From an uncultured Eubacterium sp. (GTDB lineage: Bacteria > Bacillota > Clostridia > Lachnospirales > Lachnospiraceae): DNA of 64,000 bases. The stretch is taken from NCBI GenBank assembly GCA_910584595.1, contig CAJUBQ010000003.1, positions 1 to 64,000 of the forward strand, in the 5' to 3' direction. The notes under the pieces were generated by a model, which was not told where the DNA came from, made no database searches, and saw only the letters and a list, made by a program, of their open reading frames with translations. Shown in pieces: positions 1-6,816 of the stretch. How positions within the stretch are numbered: position 1 is the stretch's first letter; every line of letters starts with the position of its first letter. A program made the translations under genes and the position numbers.

Positions 1-2
1 TG

Positions 3-218
3 TTTCTGCCCTCAATTATGCTTTCGGGAATTATGTTTCCCATTGATTTGTTACCAGTTTTTCTTGAAGTGATAGGGCATTTTTTCCCCGCTTCTTGGGG
101 ATACCGATTGATGCTGGATAATGGCGTTTGTTTTGAAAATTTGTGGTATCTAATCCTTGTATTTTTTATAGCTGTAATTGTATGTGGCATACTTTTGAAG
201 AAACAAAAATCGAAATGA
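3..218 (+). CDS. ABC-2 type transporter permease, C-terminal fragment
   Basis: The reading frame is open to the window edge, so only the last ~71 residues are present. The fragment reads FLPSIMLSGIMFPIDLLP followed by a second hydrophobic stretch (LWYLILVFFIAVIVCGILL) and a short KKQKSK tail. The FLPSxxLSGxxFPI motif before the last membrane helix is typical of ABC-2 membrane proteins, which form the pore of ABC exporters for drugs or polysaccharides. The ATPase partner would lie to the left of the window. The substrate cannot be told from this fragment. Confidence 0.75.
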   Translation, partial: FLPSIMLSGIMFPIDLLPVFLEVIGHFFPASWGYRLMLDNGVCFENLWYLILVFFIAVIVCGILLKKQKSK

Positions 219-391
219 ATCTGGGAATACGGAAATACACTTTTGCGGAATTGTTTGGGGCAGTCCCAAATCGTCCGCCAGCGGGCGGCGTTGTAGATAT
301 AGATTATGACTTTACCGCATTGAATGAGATACTTCCCCATCCGGCTGGCCTTCAAAAACTTTACACACATGATAGTGAAACGATTATGTAA
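215..391 (+). CDS. hypothetical 58-residue ORF overlapping the permease stop
   Basis: The ATG overlaps the permease stop codon (ATGA), an arrangement common in translationally coupled genes. The 58-residue product has no motif I recognise. A perfect 14-bp inverted repeat starts inside its last codons and continues past the stop. The neighbouring sequence contains a frameshifted gene, so this may be the remnant of a longer protein rather than an intact gene. Confidence 0.25.
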   Translation: MNLGIRKYTFAELFGAVPNRPPAGGVVDIDYDFTALNEILPHPAGLQKLYTHDSETIM

Positions 392-412
392 AAATTAATA
401 CATAATCGTTTC
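377..412. repeat. 14-bp perfect inverted repeat, hairpin
   Basis: GAAACGATTATGTA (377-390) and its exact complement (399-412) are separated by an 8-base A/T loop. No clear U-tract follows on either strand, so it may be a weak terminator, a protein binding site or a scar in the accessory segment. Confidence 0.5.
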
Positions 413-417
413 GGTAA

Positions 418-571
418 TCTGATGCAGAGGATGAAAGCGGACATTATTTCTATGGCAAAATTTTGGAACTTGACGGATGGATACACTTGAAGTCTTGATA
501 CTATCGAAAGCATATACAGCTTTATTATGGGTATGTTATCGGTAAAGAAAGGCGGCGGCAATGATGAATAG
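418..571 (+). pseudogene. frameshifted remnant of a small accessory protein
   Basis: One frame reads DESGHYFYGKILELDGWIHL up to a TGA at 496-498. From 494 the neighbouring frame continues smoothly as LDTIESIYSFIMGMLSVKKG to a TAG at 569-571. Both halves look like real protein and a single one-base change near 494 would join them, so I read this as one gene broken by a frameshift and lacking its N-terminus. I do not recognise the family. It overlaps the 3' end of the opposite-strand RHH gene, which also looks altered there. Confidence 0.4.
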
Positions 572-887
572 GACTGATATAGCAAAGGCAATAGCCCTCG
601 TCTTTGGTATAGGACAAACCCTCTATCATATCATAATATTTTCTTGGTACCTGCCACTTTTCAAGCATCCGCTCCTGTTCCACATTAAAACCCTGCTTCT
701 TTTCTGCCATTCTGCTTGCACCGTCCGCAAGGTCATTACAGACAAGCTTATAAAGATACTCATTGACACTTGCTCCTATTTCAGAACATATTTTCTTTAT
801 TCTGTCCTTTTCACCTTTGGGTATGACAAGGTTTATCCTGTCGTACTGCTCTTTAATATGCCGGTTCTTATACGCTGTTCTATCCAT
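525..887 (-). CDS. Arc/CopG-like ribbon-helix-helix protein with probably replaced C-terminus
   Basis: A 120-residue protein. Residues ~15-55 (YDRINLVIPKGEKDRIKKIC, then GASVNEYLYKLV) have the beta-strand plus two-helix pattern of the ribbon-helix-helix DNA-binding fold, in the form found on integrative elements and plasmids of Clostridia. Such small proteins usually act as dimeric repressors. From about residue 98 (after YTKDEGY) the sequence becomes rich in C, H, P and R and no longer looks like the rest. This part overlaps the broken gene on the other strand, so the gene was probably cut by a recombination event and now reads through unrelated DNA. Confidence 0.55.
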   Translation of the reverse strand: MDRTAYKNRHIKEQYDRINLVIPKGEKDRIKKICSEIGASVNEYLYKLVCNDLADGASRMAEKKQGFNVEQERMLEKWQVPRKYYDMIEGLSYTKDEGYCLCYISPIHHCRRLSLPITYP

Positions 888-1200
888 GAAAACACCGCCT
901 TTTCTTTGATAACCGCATTATACAAAAGTCTTACGCAAGACACAAGATTTTTATACCCTCGTTTGTGTGCTACTCTTCAAAATTCAGCACTTTTTACCAC
1001 GATTTCAGAAAACGCAAGCATAAAGAAAACCCTTGAAAATACTGGACTTTCAAGGGTTTTACTAATTTCATTATTCTGCTCGTAATTATCTCTTGGATAA
1101 CTCCGAACGCCGTGAAAACGCTATTTTTAAGCTGTTTGTCAGTTACGTGTTCGTTACCCATATACGCTCATATGTTCGCATACTGTCTCCAAACCATATA
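888..1200. other. intergenic stretch with a hairpin and a doubtful 55-codon ORF
   Basis: No well-supported gene. On the minus strand a 55-codon reading frame runs from an ATG at 1161 to a TAA at 994 (begins MGNEHVTDKQLKNSVF). I cannot assign it and see no good ribosome binding site. Its end contains the hairpin listed at 1026-1060. Confidence 0.4.
1026..1060. terminator. bidirectional hairpin, probable terminator
   Basis: AAAACCCTTGAAA (1026-1038) pairs exactly with 1048-1060 around a 9-base loop. The A-run on one side and T-run on the other give a U-tract in both directions. It lies between the RHH gene and the DUF4160/DUF2442 pair. Confidence 0.55.
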
Positions 1201-1476
1201 TTATGCTATCTTTTCTGCCTCCATCGGTAAATCATACAGTGTATCCGGGTCAATATCCAAACACTTCGTATTATCTCGGTTTCCCCCGATATCCCATGCC
1301 AATGTATCATTCATCACTGTACAGGCCTCTTTAAAAACAGTGATATCTTTCAATGGACGAAATACCTCTTTCTCAATCATTTGAATCATATCATAACATA
1401 CGATTTTACCATCTTCAAAGTATACATATACCGAATAATTTTCCATTGGTATTACCTGCACAACCTTCGGAAACAT
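1201..1476 (-). CDS. DUF2442 domain protein
   Basis: 91 residues from the ATG at 1476, which has GAGGTG six bases upstream. An upstream GTG at 1485 overlaps that ribosome binding site, and family members normally begin MFPKVV. The pattern of an N-terminal PKVVxVxP stretch, a YFEDGK turn and a C-terminal PDTLYDLP is that of DUF2442 proteins. These small proteins commonly sit directly downstream of DUF4160 proteins, as here (17-base gap to the upstream ORF), and such pairs are suspected toxin-antitoxin-like modules. The molecular function is not established. The C-terminal DIDPDTLYDLP is intact. Confidence 0.75.
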   Translation of the reverse strand: MFPKVVQVIPMENYSVYVYFEDGKIVCYDMIQMIEKEVFRPLKDITVFKEACTVMNDTLAWDIGGNRDNTKCLDIDPDTLYDLPMEAEKIA

Positions 1477-1492
1477 AATGTTCACCTCACTT

Positions 1493-1753
1493 TTAAACTA
1501 ACGGGTTGATTTGGTTCATCGGTTTTCCATCCTTCGATAATTCCCAATTCTGCATCAGTTCATCCTGACGCAAAACACACCATGCTAAAATCAATTTGAG
1601 TTGCCGGGATGGCAATGCACCTTTTATACACCTTGCTGCATCAATTTCAATAATCGCCTTATTTCCATTATATTCCGCATGGAAATGTGGAGGATTATGG
1701 TCATCATAATACATTGTAACCCTGATTCCGTAAAACAACGATATCTCTGGCAT
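1493..1753 (-). CDS. DUF4160 domain protein
   Basis: 86 residues, start supported by GAGGAGGG nine bases before the ATG. The signature IRVTMYYDDHNPPHFHAEY (residues ~10-28) defines DUF4160. The HxPPHFHAxY core is histidine-rich and could bind a metal, but no activity is known to me. First gene of a two-gene operon with DUF2442, and two overlapping 18-bp palindromes lie 30-60 bp upstream, as expected for an autoregulated module. GC and codon use do not stand out strongly. Family assignment is confident, function is not. Confidence 0.8.
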   Translation of the reverse strand: MPEISLFYGIRVTMYYDDHNPPHFHAEYNGNKAIIEIDAARCIKGALPSRQLKLILAWCVLRQDELMQNWELSKDGKPMNQINPLV

Positions 1754-1784
1754 TATACTTCCCTCCTCATTTCATTCTGTATCA

Positions 1785-1816
1785 TATATAGTTGACTATA
1801 TATACTTGACTATATA
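1785..1816. promoter_or_regulatory. tandem operator-like palindromes upstream of the DUF4160-DUF2442 pair
   Basis: TATATAGTTGACTATATA (1785-1802) is an 18-bp palindrome with only the two central bases unpaired. A second copy with one mismatch occupies 1799-1816, centre to centre 14 bp. The layout is that of a cooperative repressor site, placed where the promoter of the pair should be. Confidence 0.5.
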
Positions 1817-1837
1817 AGTTTACCACAGTTATCACTT

Positions 1838-1871
1838 AAAAAAAACCCACAAACACAATGTTTGTGGGTTT
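1838..1871 (-). terminator. terminator of rplM-rpsI
   Basis: A perfect 12-bp stem (1844-1855 with 1859-1870, AACCCACAAACA and complement) with a 3-base loop, followed on the minus strand by a run of six U. It lies 26 bp after the rpsI stop and separates the ribosomal operon from the accessory segment. Confidence 0.85.
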
Positions 1872-1896
1872 ACCATGCAATAAAATATGCAATTTC

Positions 1897-2289
1897 CTAT
1901 CTCTTACTGAACTGCGGAGCGCGACGGGCCGCTTTGAGGCCGTACTTCTTTCTTTCTTTCATACGCGGATCACGTGTCAAATATCCAGCGCTCTTCAATG
2001 TCGGACGGTAATCAGAATCAGCTTCCAGCAAAGCTCTTGCGATACCGTGACGGATTGCGCCTGCCTGGCCGGTAAAACCGCCGCCTTTTACGTTTACGAG
2101 TACGTCAAATTTATCTGCTGTCCCTGTAGCTTCTAACGGCTGGCGGACAATTACTTTTAATGTCTCTAATCCGAGATAGTCATCAATATCCCTTTTATTA
2201 ATTGTAATTTTACCTGTTCCTGGCAACAGATACACTCTGGCAACAGAGCTTTTTCTTCTTCCTGTTCCATAATATCTTGCATTAGCCAC
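1897..2289 (-). CDS. rpsI: 30S ribosomal protein S9
   Basis: 130 residues, the usual size. Begins ANARYYGTGRRKSSVARVYL and ends in the typical basic tail KKYGLKAARRAPQFSKR, whose last residues reach the ribosomal P site and contact tRNA. The conserved core GGGFTGQAGAIRHGIARAL is present. Second gene of the rplM-rpsI operon, 23 bp behind rplM, with a strong terminator just downstream. This order is nearly universal in bacteria. Confidence 0.98.
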   Translation of the reverse strand: MANARYYGTGRRKSSVARVYLLPGTGKITINKRDIDDYLGLETLKVIVRQPLEATGTADKFDVLVNVKGGGFTGQAGAIRHGIARALLEADSDYRPTLKSAGYLTRDPRMKERKKYGLKAARRAPQFSKR

Positions 2290-2312
2290 TGTAACTTACC
2301 TCCTATTTCCGA

Positions 2313-2741
2313 TTAAAATGTGAGAGCTTCCGGTTTCTGAGCTGCATGTTTATGATCTGGTCCTACGTATACGAATAATTTACGATACATCTGTCTTCCC
2401 AAAGGTCCTTTTGGAAGCATTCCCTTTACTGCATATTCCACAACTCTTTCCGGATGCTTTACCAGCATATCCTTTAATGTGGTTTCTTTCATTCCACCAA
2501 CATAACCGGAATGTTTGTAGTAAATTTTTTGCTCGAGCTTTTTACCTGTTACTTTGATCTTTTCAGCATTTACTACGATTACATAATCGCCTGTATCCAT
2601 ATGTGGTGTAAAAATTGGTTTATGTTTTCCCCTTAATACCTTAGCAATCTCTGATGCTAAACGTCCTAATGTCTTTCCTTCTGCATCTACAACATACCAT
2701 TTTCTGTCAATGGTATCTGGACTAGCCATAAAAGTTTTCAT
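2313..2741 (-). CDS. rplM: 50S ribosomal protein L13
   Basis: 142 residues from the ATG at 2741, which has AAGGAGG eight bases upstream. A longer in-frame extension to 2789 would run through that ribosome binding site and is not part of the protein. The core KWYVVDAEGKTLGRLASEIA, the HMDTGDYVIVVNA strand and the C-terminal VKGMLPKGPLGRQMYRKL match L13, an early-assembly 23S rRNA binding protein of the large subunit. Expressed from a consensus promoter inside the end of truA, through a leader of about 137 bases. Confidence 0.98.
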   Translation of the reverse strand: MKTFMASPDTIDRKWYVVDAEGKTLGRLASEIAKVLRGKHKPIFTPHMDTGDYVIVVNAEKIKVTGKKLEQKIYYKHSGYVGGMKETTLKDMLVKHPERVVEYAVKGMLPKGPLGRQMYRKLFVYVGPDHKHAAQKPEALTF

Positions 2742-2878
2742 TGGTCTGCCTCCTTGAAAATTTTGTAAGAACTCCAAAAACTCAGCCATGTCCGGAAGCT
2801 TCGTCTTCTTCCTTCTCCGATAATTATATAGTTAAAATGCAGTCATGATAATTCCTGCATTTCTTCACTATGTCAGAC
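2742..2878 (-). ncRNA. rplM 5' leader, candidate L13 leader element
   Basis: The distance between the promoter (2885-2913) and the rplM start leaves an untranslated leader of ~137 bases. It contains a GGAAG...CTTCC hairpin and an AAGGAGG site near its end. Many Firmicutes have a structured L13 leader at this position that mediates autoregulation by the ribosomal protein. I infer this from position and length; I could not match the consensus structure by eye. Confidence 0.35.
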
Positions 2879-2884
2879 TTAAAT

Positions 2885-2913
2885 ATTATAGTACCCGCTG
2901 CCGTGTGTGTCAA
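2885..2913 (-). promoter_or_regulatory. consensus sigma-A promoter of rplM-rpsI
   Basis: On the minus strand TTGACA (2908-2913), a 17-bp spacer and TATAAT (2885-2890): a perfect match in both boxes and spacing. The -35 box overlaps the last codon of truA, so the ribosomal genes have their own strong promoter inside the longer ecf-truA cluster. Confidence 0.85.
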
Positions 2914-3668
2914 GATTTATTTGAAATATTCGCCAAAAATTTAATCCCGATCATCGTAAGTCCATGTGCCGGCGCTGTTGGTCCTGCGGCAGTACGATCC
3001 TTCGCCTGTAATATTTCCTGCATCTCGTTCGGACTGCGCTCTCCGGTTCCTATCTGCAGTAACGTGCCTGCAACAATCCGCACCATATTATATAAAAATC
3101 CGCTTCCTGTCACACGAATCGTAATCAAATCCTGTTCCTTTTTTACTGTCAAATCATAAATCGTACGTGTCGTCGTCTCAGCCTGCGAATGTATCGAGCA
3201 AAAGCTTTTAAAATCATGTTCTCCAATCAGATATTGTGCAGCTTGCTGCATCTTTTCCACATCCAGCTTTCGATAAGTAAAATAACAGTCATGCCGATTT
3301 AGTGGCAGCGGAAACGTCCGATTTAATATTTTGTATTCATATGTCTTACGGCTTTCACATCGTCTTGGATGAAAATCCATTGGCACTTCACAGGAATCTT
3401 GAACGACAATATCTTCCGGCAGCCACTGGTTCAGTGCATAAGATATTTTTTCCGGTGGAATCTTTGTATTCGTATCAAAGACCGCTATATTGCCAAGTGC
3501 ATGTACACCGGAATCTGTGCGGCTTGCACCGATGACGGTGACAGCTTCTTTGGTCAGTTGTGTCAGCGTCTCATTTAAAACACCTTCGATCGTAACTCCT
3601 GTAGGCTGTACCTGCCAGCCATTGTAATTCGTCCCATCATATGCAACGATTAGCTTAATCCTTTTCAT
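2910..3668 (-). CDS. truA: tRNA pseudouridine(38-40) synthase
   Basis: 252 residues from the ATG at 3668 (GGAGAG upstream), which gives the family start MKRIKLIVAYDGTNYNGWQ. The catalytic aspartate is in GASRTDSGVHALGNIAVF (residues ~45-62). The VTGSGFLYNMVRIVAGTLL stretch is the conserved C-terminal RNA-binding part. TruA isomerises uridines 38-40 in the tRNA anticodon stem. It follows ecfT by 35 bp and precedes rplM, the conserved Firmicutes order. Confidence 0.96.
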   Translation of the reverse strand: MKRIKLIVAYDGTNYNGWQVQPTGVTIEGVLNETLTQLTKEAVTVIGASRTDSGVHALGNIAVFDTNTKIPPEKISYALNQWLPEDIVVQDSCEVPMDFHPRRCESRKTYEYKILNRTFPLPLNRHDCYFTYRKLDVEKMQQAAQYLIGEHDFKSFCSIHSQAETTTRTIYDLTVKKEQDLITIRVTGSGFLYNMVRIVAGTLLQIGTGERSPNEMQEILQAKDRTAAGPTAPAHGLTMIGIKFLANISNKS

Positions 3669-3703
3669 ACGCAAACTCTCCGAAATGTTACAGCAAAAAC
3701 TCT

Positions 3704-4555
3704 TTAATTTGCACGATTGCCAATCGAAAAACATTTTACTATAACATCTGTCAAATCAAACCGGCGCAGCATAAGCACTGCTGCTAAAAATGCAAGCAGC
3801 GTCAAATAGGCCAATCTGTCCTGCGTCGCATATTTTAACGGCTTCATTTTCGTTCTTCCCGCACCACCGCGGTAGCATCGCGCTTCCATTGCCATCGCAA
3901 GATCATTCGCACGACGAAATGCAGCAACAAACAGTGGAACAAGCAGCGGTATCATCGCCTTTGCTTTGCGAATCAGATTTCCGCTCTCAAAATCAGCGCC
4001 GCGCGCCATCTGCGCTCGCATAATTTTGTCCGTTTCTTCGATTAAGATAGGAATAAATCGCAGTGCAATCGCCATCATCATCGAAATTTCATGTACTGGC
4101 ACATGTATTGCCTGCAACGGTTTTAACGACTTTTCCAACCCATCTGTCAGTTCATTCGGCGTTGTCGTCAGCGTCATCATAGATGTGCCTAAAATCAGAT
4201 AGATCAGCCGAATTACCATTTTAACTGCTGTGTATACCCCTTCCTCTGTAATACGCAGCCACTTCCACTGCCAGATAATATTGGGACTATTTGTCAAAAA
4301 CAGATTAAACACTGCGGTAATTACCATCAATACCCAAATTGCCTTCAGGCCCTTTATCATATAACGAAACGGTACTTTTGACAGGCGGATGATTCCTGCC
4401 AAAAAAACAGTAATCAGCAAAAATCCTGCAATTCCACGAAAAGAAAATACCGTAATTAAAAAAAGCATTGTTCCAAATAATTTCACACGCGGATCCAGTC
4501 TGTGTATGAGCGAATCAGCCGGATAATATTGACCAATTGTAATATCTCTAATCAT
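3704..4555 (-). CDS. ecfT: ECF transporter transmembrane component T
   Basis: 283 residues with about six hydrophobic segments. The N-terminus (GQYYPADSLIHRLDPRVKLF) carries the conserved pre-helix motif of EcfT. Two coupling helices contain A-R-G motifs (QMARGADFES near residue 185 and MEARCYRGG near 225) that dock on the ATPases. EcfT links the EcfA1/A2 ATPases to interchangeable vitamin-binding S components, which are not in this window, so it is a group II (shared) energy-coupling module. It is 14 bp downstream of ecfA2. Confidence 0.95.
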   Translation of the reverse strand: MIRDITIGQYYPADSLIHRLDPRVKLFGTMLFLITVFSFRGIAGFLLITVFLAGIIRLSKVPFRYMIKGLKAIWVLMVITAVFNLFLTNSPNIIWQWKWLRITEEGVYTAVKMVIRLIYLILGTSMMTLTTTPNELTDGLEKSLKPLQAIHVPVHEISMMMAIALRFIPILIEETDKIMRAQMARGADFESGNLIRKAKAMIPLLVPLFVAAFRRANDLAMAMEARCYRGGAGRTKMKPLKYATQDRLAYLTLLAFLAAVLMLRRFDLTDVIVKCFSIGNRAN

Positions 4556-4569
4556 AATTTTTCATCCAT

Positions 4570-5433
4570 TTATTTACTGTTGCAATCTTTTCCAAATACC
4601 CTTAATATTTCTTTTTTCGCATCCGCTATTGTTGCTACATCTGTACGTACCGCAAATCCCATTTCACGCATTTCCTGCATCAGATATGTTACCTGCGGCG
4701 CCGCAAGTCCGATCGATTCCAGCTGCCTGTAATGCTGAAATACGTTTACCGGAATATCGTCATATACGATCTGCCCCTGATTCATTACAATCATACGGTC
4801 TACATACTGTGCCACATCTTCCATACTATGTGAAACAAGAAGAATCGTCATATCGTTTTCTTCTTTCATCGCGGCAATCTGCTCAAAAATTTCATCCCGC
4901 CCTTTGGGATCAAGACCTGCGGTCGGTTCATCCAGAACCAGCACCTCCGGCTTCATTGCCAGTACACCCGCAATGGCAACTCTCCGTTTCTGACCACCAG
5001 ACAGGTCGAATGGGGACTGATAGTATAATTCCTCCGGCATTCCCACATTTTTTAACGCTTCAAATGCACGCAGCCCTGCTTCATTTTTCGATAATCCCTG
5101 ATTCATAGGCCCAAAACAGACGTCATCAAAAATGGTTGTTTCAAACAACTGATGTTCCGGATATTGAAAAACAAGTCCCACTTTGCCGCGCAACTGTTTC
5201 AGATCATAATCGTCCGCATAAATATCTTCTCCGTTATAATAAATCCCGCCGCTTGTCGCCTTTATCAAACCATTTAAATGCTGAATCAGCGTAGATTTTC
5301 CAGAACCGGTGTGCCCGATAATTCCAAGAAATTCCCCATCTTCTATTTTAAGATTTATATCTTTTAACGCCTGCACTTCATATGCAGTTCCTATACTATA
5401 TGCATAATTTACTTTATTTAAAATGATTGACAT
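4570..5433 (-). CDS. ecfA2: ECF transporter ATPase A2
   Basis: 287 residues from the ATG at 5433, which has GGAAGGGA at good distance. An upstream in-frame GTG at 5460 overlapping the ecfA1 stop is possible but less likely. Walker A GHTGSGKST, Q-loop FQYPEHQLF, signature LSGGQKRR and Walker B EVLVLDEPTAGLDP are all intact, and the C-terminal extension is that of the CbiO/EcfA subfamily. It forms a heterodimer with EcfA1 that powers uptake of vitamins or metals with EcfT. Confidence 0.95.
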   Translation of the reverse strand: MSIILNKVNYAYSIGTAYEVQALKDINLKIEDGEFLGIIGHTGSGKSTLIQHLNGLIKATSGGIYYNGEDIYADDYDLKQLRGKVGLVFQYPEHQLFETTIFDDVCFGPMNQGLSKNEAGLRAFEALKNVGMPEELYYQSPFDLSGGQKRRVAIAGVLAMKPEVLVLDEPTAGLDPKGRDEIFEQIAAMKEENDMTILLVSHSMEDVAQYVDRMIVMNQGQIVYDDIPVNVFQHYRQLESIGLAAPQVTYLMQEMREMGFAVRTDVATIADAKKEILRVFGKDCNSK

Positions 5434-5456
5434 GTGATTCCCTTCCGGCAGCTGTA

Positions 5457-6311
5457 TCACGACGAAATCCTTTTTAATTGCTGCAGCAGCTCATGCCTTG
5501 TTAAAATTCCCTGCGGCAGATCCAGTCCCGACATTCTCAGCTCATGCGCAAGCATTGTTATCTGCGGCACATCCAGGCGATGCGCTTTCAGTTCATCCAC
5601 CTGCGAAAAAATCTGCTTCGGCGTTCCCTGCATGACTACTTTTCCCTGATCCATCACATACACCCGGTCTGCATCCGTTACCTCTTCCATATAATGTGTA
5701 ATCAGTATAATGGTAACTCCTTTTTTCTGATTCAGCTCATGCACCGTCCGCAACACGTCTGCCCGTCCGACCGGATCCAGCATGGCAGTAGGCTCATCCA
5801 ACACAATACATTTTGGCTGCATCGCAACTACTCCTGCAATCGCCACGCGCTGCTTCTGACCGCCGGATAATTTATTTGGTGAATGTTTTTGATATTTTAA
5901 CATCCCTACGGCTTTCAGACTGTCCAACACACGAGTCCAGATCTCATCTGTAGGAATCCCTATATTTTCGGGCCCGAATCCAACGTCTTCTTCCACCACA
6001 CTTGCAACAATCTGATTATCCGGATTTTGAAATACCATCCCGGCGCTTTGACGAATATCCCATATATTTTTATCCTCACCGGCATTTTTTCCGTCCACCC
6101 ATAAAGAGCCCTCAGACGGCGCCAAAATTGCATTGATATGCTTTGCCAGCGTTGATTTTCCAGAACCGTTATGTCCCAATATAGCAATAAACTCCCCCTG
6201 CTGAATATCCAAATCCACCTGGTCAAGAGCCGTCTGAATCATTTCAACATTGCCTTCCTCGTCACGTCTGATATATTCATGAACTAACTTTACAGCCTTG
6301 ATAATATCCAC
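5457..6311 (-). CDS. ecfA1: ECF transporter ATPase A1
   Basis: 284 residues starting at a GTG at 6311 with GGGAGGAA upstream (the site overlaps the end of trmL). Walker A GHNGSGKST (residues ~45-53), Q-loop FQNPDNQIVA, signature LSGGQKQR and Walker B CIVLDEPTAMLDP are complete. The FQNPDNQ form of the Q-loop marks EcfA1, while the next gene has FQYPEHQ as in EcfA2. It is 3 bp behind trmL, so translation is likely coupled. Confidence 0.95.
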   Translation of the reverse strand: MDIIKAVKLVHEYIRRDEEGNVEMIQTALDQVDLDIQQGEFIAILGHNGSGKSTLAKHINAILAPSEGSLWVDGKNAGEDKNIWDIRQSAGMVFQNPDNQIVASVVEEDVGFGPENIGIPTDEIWTRVLDSLKAVGMLKYQKHSPNKLSGGQKQRVAIAGVVAMQPKCIVLDEPTAMLDPVGRADVLRTVHELNQKKGVTIILITHYMEEVTDADRVYVMDQGKVVMQGTPKQIFSQVDELKAHRLDVPQITMLAHELRMSGLDLPQGILTRHELLQQLKRISS

Positions 6312-6314
6312 GTT

Positions 6315-6815
6315 TTATTCCTCCCAGCACAAACGATGCAGCTGCCCTTCCATCCTCATATTCGGAAACTGATTTTGTCGTAATGCTTCATATAATACAA
6401 TGGCTGCGGCATTGGACAAATTTAGCGAACGTGTCTGTTCCAGCATAGGAATACGCACACACTGTTTTGGATGGTCTTTTAAAATCTCTTCCGGTATCCC
6501 TCCGCTTTCTTTTCCAAACATTAAAAAACAATCCTGCTCATAAGATACATCACTGTAAAGCTGCCGCCCTTTCGTAGTCGCATAATAAACAACAGCGCCG
6601 GCATTTTTTTCCAAAAATTCTTCATAGTTGACATAAGTTGTAACATCAATATCCTGCCAATAATCCATACCGGCTCTTCGCAGCGCTTTTTCATTCAGCT
6701 GGAATCCCAGAGGTTCAATTAAATGCAGCCTGGTTCCTGTCGCTGCACATGTACGCCCGATATTTCCTGTATTTTGCGGAATCTCAGGCTGATGCAGTAC
6801 GATATTCAATGCCAT
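6315..6815 (-). CDS. trmL: tRNA (cytidine(34)-2'-O)-methyltransferase
   Basis: 166 residues from the ATG at 6815 with GGAGA upstream. LNIVLHQPEIPQNTGNIGRT at the start, LFGKESGGIP in the middle and IPMLEQTRSLNLSNAAAIV near the end are the three SPOUT-knot motifs of the TrmL/YibK family, which 2'-O-methylates the wobble base of tRNA-Leu. The start lies 1 bp after the aminotransferase stop. It is not usually part of the ecf cluster, so its inclusion reflects operon fusion in this lineage. Confidence 0.93.
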   Translation of the reverse strand: MALNIVLHQPEIPQNTGNIGRTCAATGTRLHLIEPLGFQLNEKALRRAGMDYWQDIDVTTYVNYEEFLEKNAGAVVYYATTKGRQLYSDVSYEQDCFLMFGKESGGIPEEILKDHPKQCVRIPMLEQTRSLNLSNAAAIVLYEALRQNQFPNMRMEGQLHRLCWEE

Positions 6816-6816
6816 A

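Noticed and set aside
3850..3885. ACCGCGGTAGC-like string resembling a T-box antiterminator
   Set aside because: It lies inside ecfT coding sequence in the C-terminal coupling helix (codons of CYRGGAG), with no T-box structure around it.
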